Positions 1 to 8,831 of a stretch of DNA of 64,000 nucleotides are shown here, in pieces (positions within the stretch are counted from its first letter, which is position 1; each line of letters begins with the position of its first letter). Origin of the DNA: Parapedobacter defluvii (GTDB taxonomy: Bacteria > Bacteroidota > Bacteroidia > Sphingobacteriales > Sphingobacteriaceae); NCBI RefSeq assembly GCF_014642075.1, contig NZ_BMIK01000006.1, positions 62,677 through 126,676 on the forward strand, in the 5' to 3' direction. A program made the translations under genes and the position numbers. Below the pieces are notes generated by a model. That model had not been told where the DNA came from. It saw only the letters and a list, made by a program, of their open reading frames with translations, and did not search any database.

Positions 1-1155
1 GATGTATTGACATTCTATTACTTGAACCGTGCGACCAACTACGAAGATTACCGCAAAGCACTGACTTATTTTACCGCACCGGCGCAGAATTTCGTGTTTT
101 CCAGCAACGGAGGTGATATTGCCATTGTATCGAATGGGAAACTTCCGTTGAAGTGGAGGGAACAGGGGAAGTTCCTGCTGGACGGTACCCTGGCTGCACA
201 CGATTGGCAGGGATGGATTCCCCGTGAGCAAAATCCAGGTGTGAAAAATCCGCCACGGGGATTTGTCAGCTCCGCTAACCAGTTTCCGGCAGACACCACG
301 TATCCCTATTACCTGGATTGGCGGTTTGCCCACTCCAGCCGTGCAATACGTATTAACGAGCGGTTGGATGCCATGGTACGTGCTACGGCGGATAGTTTGC
401 GGATGTTGCAAAACGACAATTTCAATGTGGATGCAAGACGTATATTGCCCCGTTTGCTGGTGTCATTGGCCTTGGACGACTCCATCCGGCACTCGGCTGA
501 ATACGATGCGCTGGAGCGATGGAATTACCGGAACGATGCAGATGCCGTGGGAGCTACTATTTTTGAAAGCTGGCTGGGTGATTTGCTGAGGGGGGTATGG
601 GGCGATGAGTTTCCGGCAAGTGAACGCTTGCTATATCCAAGTCTGGATCGCACGTTTGAGCTCATTAATCACGAACCGGGGGCTAAGTGGTTTGACCGCG
701 TAGATACGCCGGATACCGTCGAGAACATAGACGATATTATCTGCAGTAGTTTTAAGACCGCGATGGCCGAATTGCGCGAACGTTTCGGGGAAATATCAGC
801 GCGCAACTGGGCATGGTCTAACGTGAAGCAAACCCGGATCATGCACCTCGTGCCCAATTTTACTTCTTTCGGCCGGACAAATGTGATGAACGGTGGTGGA
901 AGCGGGGTTGTCAACGCCACTTCAGGTAAGCATGGACCTTCCTGGCGCATGGTGGTACAGCTGGATACCGATTGGCCGGTAGCCTATGGTTTGTATCCGG
1001 GCGGACAATCCGGTAATCCGGGGAGTAAATATTATGACAATATGATAGACCGCTGGGCAGCGGGTCAGTTGGATACGTTATTGTTTATGAAACATGCGGA
1101 CGAACAATCGGGGAGACTGTTGCGCCGTATTTTATTGACTCCCAAAGATAGATAA
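1..1155 (+). CDS. Penicillin acylase family protein, C-terminal part (5' end outside window)
   Basis: The frame is open from the first base and ends at a TAA, so only the last 384 or so residues of the beta chain are seen. The family consists of Ntn hydrolases that cleave amide bonds of acylated substrates (penicillins, acyl-homoserine lactones, other N-acyl compounds), normally after export to the periplasm. The FxSSxxGDIAI stretch followed by a G-x-L-P-L-x-W segment, and FVSSANQ with the oxyanion-hole Asn near base 277, are typical of the beta subunit. The N-terminal nucleophile Ser and the signal peptide are outside the window. The substrate cannot be told from sequence. A small membrane-protein gene starts 2 nt after the stop and is probably cotranscribed. 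Confidence 0.88.
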   Translation, partial: DVLTFYYLNRATNYEDYRKALTYFTAPAQNFVFSSNGGDIAIVSNGKLPLKWREQGKFLLDGTLAAHDWQGWIPREQNPGVKNPPRGFVSSANQFPADTTYPYYLDWRFAHSSRAIRINERLDAMVRATADSLRMLQNDNFNVDARRILPRLLVSLALDDSIRHSAEYDALERWNYRNDADAVGATIFESWLGDLLRGVWGDEFPASERLLYPSLDRTFELINHEPGAKWFDRVDTPDTVENIDDIICSSFKTAMAELRERFGEISARNWAWSNVKQTRIMHLVPNFTSFGRTNVMNGGGSGVVNATSGKHGPSWRMVVQLDTDWPVAYGLYPGGQSGNPGSKYYDNMIDRWAAGQLDTLLFMKHADEQSGRLLRRILLTPKDR

Positions 1156-1157
1156 CT

Positions 1158-1526
1158 ATGCTGTATACATTAATACTGTTGCTGGGCGGTGTGTCTTCTT
1201 ATTTCGGACCCTGGTGGACGATTGCTCCGGTGTGTTTTGTTAGTTGTTTCTTCTTACCCCGCAAACCGGTGCCTGCATTCTGGACTTCAGCATTTGCCAG
1301 TGCGACCTTATGGATAGGCTATTCGATCTACTTGCACCTAGGTGCCCAAACGGATCTGACAAGCAGGGTGGCAGGCATTTTCACGGCTGGACTTCCCGCA
1401 TTGGCGGATGTGCCGGCTATCGCCCTAGTATCGATCATTGCTGCATGCGTGGCCGGGCTTATTGGTGGATTCTCTGGGCTTGCAGGTGTAAAAATCAGCC
1501 AACTTACACGCCCGCCTCGCGGATAA
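1158..1526 (+). CDS. Small integral membrane protein, function unknown
   Basis: A 122-residue protein that is almost all hydrophobic, with about four predicted membrane segments (roughly residues 3-20, 22-33, 41-60 and 82-110). It has a short charged loop around RKPV and a basic Arg-rich end. I do not recognise a family. The ATG lies 2 nt after the stop of the acylase gene, so the two are likely translated from one message. The last 23 bp overlap the 3' end of the convergent TIM-barrel gene. It could be a Bacteroidota-specific inner-membrane protein. Coding status is supported by the tight coupling and by a consistent membrane pattern over the whole length. Confidence 0.6.
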   Translation: MLYTLILLLGGVSSYFGPWWTIAPVCFVSCFFLPRKPVPAFWTSAFASATLWIGYSIYLHLGAQTDLTSRVAGIFTAGLPALADVPAIALVSIIAACVAGLIGGFSGLAGVKISQLTRPPRG

Positions 1527-2442
1527 CCGATAGGGTTTTCCGTAAACCGGTTTCTGCTACCTGTTGGAGATCCTGCTTCCAGTATTCCGGATTATATAAT
1601 TCCAACGATACGCATTTATCAAAGCCGATGGCTTTGAGGTCCTGCAGTATCTTGGCCAAAGGTAGGATCCCATCGCCTGGATACACCCGGTGGCTGTCAT
1701 CCAATTGATTGAGGGCAGGTGTTGCTGGGGCATCCGAAAATTGAAAAATGGCGAAACTCTTTCCGCTGACAAGCGGCAAACCGTTAAAGCCACCTTCTGA
1801 AATATACATGTGATACGTGTCGGGAATGACCATTGCCCCCGGATGATCGGCATCCAACGCGATGGCCATGGCCTGGCCAAGTGTTTTCAATGGGAAATAT
1901 TTGACGAATACCAATGCTGCCTCAAGGTTATAATCGTTTTTTGCTATTTCGATGAGGTCACGGTAGCGGGCTGCCACCCATTTGGGATCGTAGGGATCGC
2001 CCACGGTATTGGGAATGGTTTGAATATGCTGTGAACCAATATTGGCGGCCATCCGCATACGCCGGCGTGTGTCTTTCAGCGATTCATCGAATAACTCCTG
2101 TGTGGGAGGAAGCGCGTTCCACAAGCCAATAACACTCGGGACAAAGAGCCCCAGGTCGGCAATTTCTTTGCCCAGATCTTTTAGGTTTCCACCCTCAGCC
2201 TCAAATTGTTCCAATTCGTTGTCCCAGGGTTCGATTGCGTCGTAACCCGCCTTGGCTGCAATCGATACCTTTTCCCGAAGGGAGGAGGCCGTACGGATGG
2301 TCGCCGTATCCAAACAGATTGGCCAGGGACTGGCCCCATTTTGATAACGTTTTTCCGGTTTGGAAACCGTTGCAATTTTGAAGGGGGCTGCTAAAACAGC
2401 ACTGGATGCGGCACTTATTGTAATAAATTTTCTGCGGTCCAT
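1504..2442 (-). CDS. Exported sugar phosphate isomerase/epimerase-like TIM-barrel protein
   Basis: A 312-residue member of the xylose-isomerase-like TIM-barrel superfamily (AP endonuclease 2 / hydroxypyruvate isomerase type). Such proteins isomerise or epimerise sugars with a divalent metal. The start at 2442 is chosen because the protein then begins MDRRKFI followed by a small-residue hydrophobic stretch, a twin-arginine-like export signal common in Bacteroidota members. A longer reading to 2577 adds 45 hydrophobic residues lacking that logic. The segments KAGYDAIEPWDNELE, PDTYHMY and CVSLELYNPEYW fit barrel strands carrying metal-binding Glu, Asp and His residues. The 3' end overlaps the convergent membrane-protein gene by 23 bp. 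The substrate is unknown. Confidence 0.82.
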   Translation of the reverse strand: MDRRKFITISAASSAVLAAPFKIATVSKPEKRYQNGASPWPICLDTATIRTASSLREKVSIAAKAGYDAIEPWDNELEQFEAEGGNLKDLGKEIADLGLFVPSVIGLWNALPPTQELFDESLKDTRRRMRMAANIGSQHIQTIPNTVGDPYDPKWVAARYRDLIEIAKNDYNLEAALVFVKYFPLKTLGQAMAIALDADHPGAMVIPDTYHMYISEGGFNGLPLVSGKSFAIFQFSDAPATPALNQLDDSHRVYPGDGILPLAKILQDLKAIGFDKCVSLELYNPEYWKQDLQQVAETGLRKTLSVIREAGV

Positions 2443-2549
2443 ACTGGAAATTGATTTGATGGAATAAAGATAGAAAAATAAAGATAGGAAATAAAAAGTG
2501 ATGCTAAACATTACCACGGGCCTCTTGTTTAGTAAGAAAAGAATATACC

Positions 2550-2882
2550 ATGAGTACATCCAGATCCATGACCCCACTGTCTGTTGTAATGGAACGCCTC
2601 CGCGAAAAAGGGTACGGCCGGGAACTGATTATTAACAAAGAAGGTGCCTATTTTGAGGGACAGTCGACGATTTACCAACCATCTTCACTAACAATCGTTA
2701 AGGTTTATCGATTTGAAGGCGAGTCTGACCCGGCGGATATGTCGGTGATTTACGCAATCCACGCGGACGATGGCCAGGTTGGTTACTTACTCAATGCCTA
2801 CGGTACTTATTCGGATCGGGATCATCCATTCTATGAGGATTTTATTCGCAATGTCCAAGTAGACGAACAAACAGATTTGTAA
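2550..2882 (+). CDS. Small conserved protein of the type often labelled phosphoribosylpyrophosphate synthetase-like
   Basis: 110 residues with no membrane segment. The central pattern (YRFEGESDPADMSVIYAI, then GxxGYLLNAYGTYSD) resembles a small Bacteroidota family that databases frequently name phosphoribosylpyrophosphate synthetase. At this length it lacks the PRPP-binding loop and both Rossmann halves of a real synthetase, so I do not assign that activity. The start is the first ATG, with another in frame six codons later. It is divergent from the TIM-barrel gene, with 107 bp between the two start codons. Function unknown. Confidence 0.7.
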   Translation: MSTSRSMTPLSVVMERLREKGYGRELIINKEGAYFEGQSTIYQPSSLTIVKVYRFEGESDPADMSVIYAIHADDGQVGYLLNAYGTYSDRDHPFYEDFIRNVQVDEQTDL

Positions 2883-3017
2883 GGGTTATTTGGTTAATGA
2901 TAAAAAAATTTCAAAAAATTTAGGATTTTATTATTAATCTATTAATTTTGTTGTCATTCATGTGTGCAGCCATTTGCGTAGTGCCCTGCGACCCTTGCAG
3001 GGCCGCGCATTTGGTAA

Positions 3018-4289
3018 CTAAACAATTCCCTTCCGATTTGAATCAAACTTGATCATAATGAACAGGAGGATGGTAAAACTCCATAGGGATGATCCACCAT
3101 AACTGATAAAGGGCAGCGGGATACCGATTATCGGCACAATTCCGATGGTCATGCCAATGTTTATGGCAAAGTGGAAAAACAGAATGCAGGCCACTCCATA
3201 GGCATATATGCGTGCAAAAGCGGTACGTTGCCGTTCGGCAATGTTGACAATGCGCAATAGCAGGGTCAGGTAAATGCCGATTACGACCATACATCCCACA
3301 AACCCCCATTCTTCACCAATGGTGCAAAAAATGAAATCGGTACTTTGTTCGGGGACGAAATTATATTTGGTTTGGGTCCCTTGTAGGTACCCTTTGCCCC
3401 AAAACTGCCCGGAGCCAATAGCAATCATCGACTGGTTGAGGTTGTATCCTTCTCCACGGGGATCATCGATCTTTCCCAAGATTACATCAATGCGATTACG
3501 TTGGTGCGACTGGAGCACATTTTCGTACGCAAACTCTACGCTGAAAACGTAGACGGCAGATAGTACAAATAGCACGACAAGATTGATGATGATCTTCGTC
3601 TTCTTTCGGAAGTAATAGATGCCCAATCCGCATATTACTGCTAACGACAGGACTACCATCCACGGATTGAAAGCGAGTGCCAGCACAAAGAGTAAAATGC
3701 AGAGTGCACCAAACAGCATCCATGCTCCCGAAATATAGCCTTCGCGGTAGAAAACGAACACCAGTGCAAAAAATGCCAAAGCAGAACCCGTATCCGGTTG
3801 TAACAATACCAGGATAACCGGAAGCAGAACGATGATTGCCCCTAGCAATAAGCTTTTGAGGTTGGGGCTTTTGGTACTTTGTGCGCTTAGATATCGTGCC
3901 AGCAACAAACACGTAGCCAGCTTGGCAAATTCCGAAGGCTGCAGCCTGAAGCTACCAATCGGTATCCAGGCCTGGTTGCCACCCACATTGCGGCCAATGA
4001 GGAGTACGGCAATCAGCAGTAAAAGCGTAATGGCATATAAGATGGGGGAGATGGAGCTGTAAAATTTCGCATCCACGATGAGAATGGTAACGGCAAGAAC
4101 CATCGCCGAAAAAATGTAGATGGACTGTTTGCCGTAGTTGGTATTCAGGTTGAACAAGCTCGGATACTCCGGATCAAATACCGCCGCATGGATGTTAAAC
4201 CATCCAATAATGCACAATGAAAACCAAAGTAGCACGGTGAACCAGTCGACGTCGCCACCAAAAAATCGATGCCTGGATTGATTACTCAT
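3018..4289 (-). CDS. rodA: Peptidoglycan glycosyltransferase RodA (SEDS family)
   Basis: A 423-residue SEDS protein that polymerises lipid II glycan strands during lateral wall growth together with the class B PBP encoded just upstream. About ten membrane segments are visible. The family signatures are present: GGNQAWIPIGSFRLQPSEFAK, the PDTGSA motif containing the essential Asp, the GEEWGFVG segment, and GIPLPFISYGGSS near the C-terminus. It is the last gene of the mreB-mreC-mreD-mrdA-rodA cluster, and its start codon overlaps the end of mrdA by 8 bp, consistent with coupled translation. Length and domain order are normal for the family. Confidence 0.97.
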   Translation of the reverse strand: MSNQSRHRFFGGDVDWFTVLLWFSLCIIGWFNIHAAVFDPEYPSLFNLNTNYGKQSIYIFSAMVLAVTILIVDAKFYSSISPILYAITLLLLIAVLLIGRNVGGNQAWIPIGSFRLQPSEFAKLATCLLLARYLSAQSTKSPNLKSLLLGAIIVLLPVILVLLQPDTGSALAFFALVFVFYREGYISGAWMLFGALCILLFVLALAFNPWMVVLSLAVICGLGIYYFRKKTKIIINLVVLFVLSAVYVFSVEFAYENVLQSHQRNRIDVILGKIDDPRGEGYNLNQSMIAIGSGQFWGKGYLQGTQTKYNFVPEQSTDFIFCTIGEEWGFVGCMVVIGIYLTLLLRIVNIAERQRTAFARIYAYGVACILFFHFAINIGMTIGIVPIIGIPLPFISYGGSSLWSFTILLFIMIKFDSNRKGIV

Positions 4290-6234
4290 ATCGGTTTAAT
4301 GCAGCAACGCTGTGGTGAATAAATTCAACATGTTCATCGGAAGATCCCGGTTGTGTATGGGCCTCCCGGGGTGCTGTCCGAACCGTTTCCTTCGGTTTTT
4401 CAGTCTTTGGCTTGGGCAACAGGTCCGCATTATAAATGCGATCCTGAATAAACTTCGGAAGTGTGATCGTGTCTTTCAGGTATTGTTCAACCAACATACT
4501 AGCGATAGGACCTGCCCAGGTCCCCCCATATCCGGCATTTTCCACCACCACGGCAATGGCAATTTTGGGATTTTCCCGAGGTGCAAAAGCGAAAAATACG
4601 GCGTGGTCTGCCCCATGGGGATTTTGTGCAGTGCCCGTCTTTCCACACATTTCGATGTCAGCGATTCTGACGGAATATCCCGTACCACCCGGTACATTCA
4701 CCGCCCGGCTCAATCCTTCGATCACAGGCTCATAATATTTCTCATCAACACCTGCAGAAATTTTTTCGGCAAATTCGGGTTTGACAATTTTCTTTTCACC
4801 AATTCCTTTGATGAGATGTGGACGATAATAAAAACCCCGGTTGGCCACGATGGCCATAATATTGGCCATTTGCAACGGAGTTATACCCATTTCGCCCTGC
4901 CCAATAGACAATGAAATGTTATAGCTGGATCCCCATTTTGCGTTGCCATAGCGTTTGGTATAAAAATCCGCAGTAGGGAGGAGGCCACTTTTTTCGCCGG
5001 GCAGGTCAATACCCAAAGGGTGCCCGATGCCAAATTTCATCACCGCGTCACGCCACAACGTATACGCTTCTCCGGTCGGCATGCCACGGTGGTCGATCAT
5101 CCGGGCGTAGGTATAACCGAAATAGGTATTGCACGAACGTTGGATGGCGGTAATCAACGGAATTGGCCCGTCCACGTGCGTACAACGCATAATTGCGCGC
5201 CCGCCACCGTAGCGATATCCACCGGGACAATTGAATATGGTATGCTGGTCGATTAAACCGGCCTGTTGGGCCGTTAGTGCACTGACCACTTTGAACACAG
5301 ATCCGGGTGGATACTGTGCCTGTATGGGGCGTATAAACATCGGTTTATACGGATCGTTCAATAGCTTCATGTAATTGTTTCCCCGTTCGCGGCCCACCAT
5401 CATGTTCGGGTCGTAACTGGGGCTACTTACAAATGTCAATATCTCACCGGTAGCGGGTTCAATAGCCACCACGCTGCCGATTTTATTGCGCATTAACTTC
5501 TCAGCGAGGATCTGCAAATCTTTGTCCAACGACGAAACCAGTCCGTCCCCTGCCACGGCCAATGTGTCGTATTTGCCATCTGCAAAAACACCCTGGGGCC
5601 GGTTAAACGCATCGACCATCACATTTTTCACCCCACGCTGGCCCCTTAGTAATTCTTCGTACGCACTTTCCACACCACTGGCACCAATGTAATCCCCTGG
5701 TCGGTAGAAGCCTTTTGACCGTTCGATATCGCGGTCATTAACTTCCTGTATATAACCTAAAAACTGAGCGGCGATACTATCGGGGTAGCTGCGCACGGTC
5801 CGGTTCTGCACGTAGAATCCCCTGAATTTGTACAAGTGCTCCTGCAATTTGGCATAAGCGGTGGCAGGAATCTGTTTTTCAAACTGAGACGCTTTGTAGG
5901 GGGAATAGCTGCGTGCAGCCGCCATCCTGCGGTTAAAGCCATCCTTATCAATACCGACCAATTCGCATAGTAATGCGGTGTCAATATCTTTCACTTCTCT
6001 TGGGGTTACCAACAGGTCATAAACGGGTTCATTTTGCACAAGTACTTTGCTATTCCGATCAAGAATAACCCCCCGGGCAGGGTAGATGACCATCTTTCTC
6101 AAGACGTTGTTGTTGGCCGAAAGCAGGTATGACTCATCAATCAGCTGCAGGTAAAAAAGCCTCGCGGCAATAATGACCGCTACTGCAATGAAAATACCTT
6201 GAATAATGTACTTACGCTCGAAAAAACTATTCAT
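4282..6234 (-). CDS. mrdA: Penicillin-binding protein 2 (peptidoglycan D,D-transpeptidase)
   Basis: A 650-residue class B PBP that crosslinks peptidoglycan for the elongasome, working with RodA. There is one N-terminal membrane anchor (about residues 10-30), then the PBP dimerisation domain (about 45-215, with RGVILDRN and the RSYP region), then the transpeptidase domain. Catalytic motifs are intact: SVFK at 312-315, SCN at 367-369 and KTG at 532-534. A charged, Pro/Lys-rich tail of about 45 residues follows the catalytic domain and is probably disordered. It overlaps rodA by 8 bp and lies 31 bp after mreD. Confidence 0.97.
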   Translation of the reverse strand: MNSFFERKYIIQGIFIAVAVIIAARLFYLQLIDESYLLSANNNVLRKMVIYPARGVILDRNSKVLVQNEPVYDLLVTPREVKDIDTALLCELVGIDKDGFNRRMAAARSYSPYKASQFEKQIPATAYAKLQEHLYKFRGFYVQNRTVRSYPDSIAAQFLGYIQEVNDRDIERSKGFYRPGDYIGASGVESAYEELLRGQRGVKNVMVDAFNRPQGVFADGKYDTLAVAGDGLVSSLDKDLQILAEKLMRNKIGSVVAIEPATGEILTFVSSPSYDPNMMVGRERGNNYMKLLNDPYKPMFIRPIQAQYPPGSVFKVVSALTAQQAGLIDQHTIFNCPGGYRYGGGRAIMRCTHVDGPIPLITAIQRSCNTYFGYTYARMIDHRGMPTGEAYTLWRDAVMKFGIGHPLGIDLPGEKSGLLPTADFYTKRYGNAKWGSSYNISLSIGQGEMGITPLQMANIMAIVANRGFYYRPHLIKGIGEKKIVKPEFAEKISAGVDEKYYEPVIEGLSRAVNVPGGTGYSVRIADIEMCGKTGTAQNPHGADHAVFFAFAPRENPKIAIAVVVENAGYGGTWAGPIASMLVEQYLKDTITLPKFIQDRIYNADLLPKPKTEKPKETVRTAPREAHTQPGSSDEHVEFIHHSVAALNRYE

Positions 6235-6265
6235 TTACCCCACTCGTAAACTTCATTGGTAGTGT

Positions 6266-6781
6266 TTAACGCTGCTTTTTCCGGTAAAACAGCAAACTGA
6301 ACAACAAAATGATAATGACCGTAAATATACAACTTAATAAGACACGGATAATTGTGTAATGGAATTGATGGAAAGAAAAGGTTTCCATCATGAATAGAAC
6401 AGCATGGTGGAATAATGCGAGTACCGTCACATATAGAAAATACCAACGGAAAGGCACGTTGCCCCACAGCGGGGTCAGGTAACTTTCATATTGGTCGGTT
6501 TGTAATGTAATGCGGATGAATAGAATGCGCGCCCATACCAATGCCACGCAAGCGGCTGCATTGACACCAAGTGTGTCGTAAAATGCGTCTACGGTAATAC
6601 CTGTGAAAAAGGCAATGCAGTACAATAGGAAATTGGGAATTCCGACCGGAAGCAACAGAATAAACAGGATATAAGGAAAAGGGATAGCTAAGTTGTAATA
6701 ACCGATATTCTTGAATAAGAATACCTGTAAAATAACCAAAACAACAAAACGGACTATGTTATTTACAAAAATCTTAGCCAT
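6266..6781 (-). CDS. mreD: Rod shape-determining protein MreD
   Basis: 171 residues with about five hydrophobic membrane segments and a basic C-terminal end (RKKQR). The position, between mreC (8-bp overlap) and mrdA, fits MreD, the poorly conserved inner-membrane component of the elongasome. MreD proteins are recognised largely by topology and context, and both agree here. The start at 6781 gives MAKIFVNNIVRF, leading directly into the first membrane segment. Confidence 0.88.
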   Translation of the reverse strand: MAKIFVNNIVRFVVLVILQVFLFKNIGYYNLAIPFPYILFILLLPVGIPNFLLYCIAFFTGITVDAFYDTLGVNAAACVALVWARILFIRITLQTDQYESYLTPLWGNVPFRWYFLYVTVLALFHHAVLFMMETFSFHQFHYTIIRVLLSCIFTVIIILLFSLLFYRKKQR

Positions 6782-7607
6782 TGTTCTCGTTTTGGGATTC
6801 CAGCTCAGTCCGCTCGGCGGCTAAGATATCGTCAACTACGTAAACATGCTGGAGATTGTGGAATTGGGTACTTAGTTCAATTTTAATATCCAGGAAGCTA
6901 TCGCCACCCGACACACCGGTTTGAATTACCCTGCCAATGGGAATGCCGGGGGGAAAAAGAGAAAATCCGGAGGTAAATACGGCTTCGCCTTTCCTGACTT
7001 TGACGTGGTTTGGAATGTCTTTCAGTGTTCCGACCTGCGCATCATAACTATCTCCCCACGTCAGGGATCCAAAGGCTTTGCTATCTTCCAGGGCTGCGCT
7101 GACACGGGTTTCACTGTGCAGCAACGATTGAACCGTAGAGAAATGATCGGACACGTTGAGTACAATACCCACAATACCGCTTGCAGATATAACACCCATG
7201 CCTTTTTTGATCCCGTGTATACGTCCTTTGTCTAACGTGATGTAATTATTCTTCTGATGGATGCTATTGTTGGTTACCTTGGCAACGATGTAGTGGTATT
7301 GGACCTTTTCTGACGAGTCTACCACCGTACCCTGTTCCAGGCTGTCAGGAGCCATGAGCCGCTGCAATTGTTCCTTAAGCCTGGCATTTTCTTCCGCAAG
7401 CAAAGCATTGTCTTCACTGAGGTGAAGATAGCTTTTCCACCCGTTGATTTTTGCATAGGCAGCACCCACCAGTTCGTTTGACGAATTGACGGCAGACGCC
7501 CGCTGAAACGTGTTATTTTGGACGACCAGGTAATAGGCGAATACGAAGAACACGACAAAGAAAAAAAACGCGTTGTACTTGGTAAGAATTAGCCAAAGGT
7601 TCTTCAT
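6774..7607 (-). CDS. mreC: Rod shape-determining protein MreC
   Basis: 277 residues: a short cytoplasmic N-terminus, one membrane segment (about 10-28), a periplasmic coiled coil (about 60-95, rich in Glu, Leu and Lys) and then the beta-barrel MreC core. The core contains GIKKGMGVISASGIVGIV and the VFTSGFSLFPPGIPIGRV segment diagnostic of the family. MreC links cytoplasmic MreB to the periplasmic synthases. It overlaps mreD by 8 bp. A 79-bp gap separates it from mreB, long enough for an internal regulatory signal, but I see no clear one. Confidence 0.96.
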   Translation of the reverse strand: MKNLWLILTKYNAFFFFVVFFVFAYYLVVQNNTFQRASAVNSSNELVGAAYAKINGWKSYLHLSEDNALLAEENARLKEQLQRLMAPDSLEQGTVVDSSEKVQYHYIVAKVTNNSIHQKNNYITLDKGRIHGIKKGMGVISASGIVGIVLNVSDHFSTVQSLLHSETRVSAALEDSKAFGSLTWGDSYDAQVGTLKDIPNHVKVRKGEAVFTSGFSLFPPGIPIGRVIQTGVSGGDSFLDIKIELSTQFHNLQHVYVVDDILAAERTELESQNENNG

Positions 7608-7686
7608 GCTACGATCTATTTTAAGCCTTGGACAAATCTGTCGGGGCTATTCATTTAGGCCTGCAGCTAACGCTTACGGGCCTGAA

Positions 7687-8709
7687 TTACTGCATCAAAA
7701 ACTTGAACGTACCGATGTTTTTCAATGCAATTCCGGTGCCGCGTACCACAGCACGCAACGGATCTTCTGCAACATGCACAGGCAGTTTGGTTTTGGCTTG
7801 GATCCGCTTATCCAAACCGCGCAGCAAGGCTCCGCCACCCGTTAAGTAAATGCCTGTTTGGTAAATGTCGGCCGAAAGTTCAGGGGGCGTAATTTCCAAC
7901 GCTTTCAGAATCGCTTCTTCTATTTTTGAAATGGATTTATCAAGGCAGTGTGCTATTTCGGTATAGGAAACCGTGATCTGTTTGGGCACGCCCGTCATCA
8001 AATCCCGTCCCTGCACGGCGAAATCAGCAGGAGGATCCTGCAGTTCAGGTAATGCAGAACCGACTTCGATCTTGATTTTCTCTGCCGTACGGTCACCGAT
8101 CATGATGTTGTGTTGCCTGCGGATGTACTGGACGATGTCCGAATCAAAGTTATCCCCGGCTACGCGGATGGACTGATCACATACGATTCCCGACAGAGCG
8201 ATGACGGCAATTTCCGTTGTTCCACCACCGATATCAATCACCATATTGCCCATAGGCTCTTCCACGTCGATACCAATGCCTACTGCTGCAGCCATAGGCT
8301 CATGCACCAGGTATACTTCCTTGGCACCAGCAATCTCTGCCGAGTCACGAACAGCTCGTTTCTCCACTTCCGTAATGCCAGACGGAATGCAGATGACCAT
8401 ACGCAGGGAAGGGAAAAACCAGCCCTTGCCGTTGTTGACCATTTTAATCATACCCCGTATCATATGTTCCGCCGCATTGAAATCGGCGATTACACCGTCT
8501 TTCAATGGTCTTACCGTACGGATATTATCGTGTGTTTTACCCTCCATTTGCATGGCCTGCCGACCGATTGCGATAACCTTATTGGTGGTACGGTCAAACG
8601 CAACAATGGAAGGTTCATCCACTACCACCTTATCATTATGGATAATGAGTGTGTTGGCGGTCCCTAAATCAATTGCAACTTCTTGTGTAAACCAGTTAAA
8701 TAAGCCCAT
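7687..8709 (-). CDS. mreB: Rod shape-determining protein MreB (bacterial actin)
   Basis: 340 residues of the actin/Hsp70 ATPase fold. The phosphate-1 loop is AIDLGTANTLI (about 13-23), the phosphate-2 region is VIDIGGGTTEIAVI, and the adenosine motif GGGALLRGLD lies near residue 290. It polymerises under the membrane and positions wall synthesis. As first gene of the five-gene shape operon it probably carries the main promoter: a TAGGTTTG box on the minus strand lies 34 nt before the ATG. A DUF3857 gene is transcribed divergently. Confidence 0.98.
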   Translation of the reverse strand: MGLFNWFTQEVAIDLGTANTLIIHNDKVVVDEPSIVAFDRTTNKVIAIGRQAMQMEGKTHDNIRTVRPLKDGVIADFNAAEHMIRGMIKMVNNGKGWFFPSLRMVICIPSGITEVEKRAVRDSAEIAGAKEVYLVHEPMAAAVGIGIDVEEPMGNMVIDIGGGTTEIAVIALSGIVCDQSIRVAGDNFDSDIVQYIRRQHNIMIGDRTAEKIKIEVGSALPELQDPPADFAVQGRDLMTGVPKQITVSYTEIAHCLDKSISKIEEAILKALEITPPELSADIYQTGIYLTGGGALLRGLDKRIQAKTKLPVHVAEDPLRAVVRGTGIALKNIGTFKFLMQ

Positions 8710-8743
8710 CCGGCAAAATATGATAAGATTTTTAAATTAGGTG

Positions 8744-8751
8744 CAAACCTA
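8744..8751 (-). promoter_or_regulatory. Candidate -7 box of the mreB operon, inside a small palindrome
   Basis: The minus strand reads TAGGTTTG, a match to the Bacteroidota -7 consensus TAnnTTTG, 34 nt upstream of the mreB ATG. No TTTG element lies at the usual 19-21 nt spacing. The box is half of an inverted repeat TAGGT-4 nt-ACCTA (8738-8751), which could be an operator or chance. Confidence 0.4.
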
Positions 8752-8778
8752 CCAAAAAAACTGATAACTTTAACCACA

Positions 8779-8800
8779 ATATCCGATTTATATCCGATTT
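8779..8800. repeat. Two tandem copies of an 11-bp unit between mreB and the DUF3857 gene
   Basis: ATATCCGATTT occurs twice with no gap in the divergent intergenic region. The 11-bp period is about one helical turn, so two protein copies could bind on the same DNA face. No gene lies here. A regulatory role is inference. Confidence 0.6.
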
Positions 8801-8831
8801 ATGTAAATACCCTAAATTAGTTGATTTGACG

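Noticed and set aside
2943-2950. TAATTTTG on the plus strand before rodA
   Set aside because: Matches the -7 box but no plus-strand gene follows, so it is treated as a chance match.
2983-3003. Hairpin GCCCTGC-7 nt-GCAGGGC between the small conserved gene and rodA
   Set aside because: A 7-bp stem is present but neither strand has a T tract after it, so I do not call a terminator.
4312-4914. 200-codon frame antisense to mrdA
   Set aside because: Lies wholly opposite the conserved transpeptidase coding sequence with no homology or start signal.
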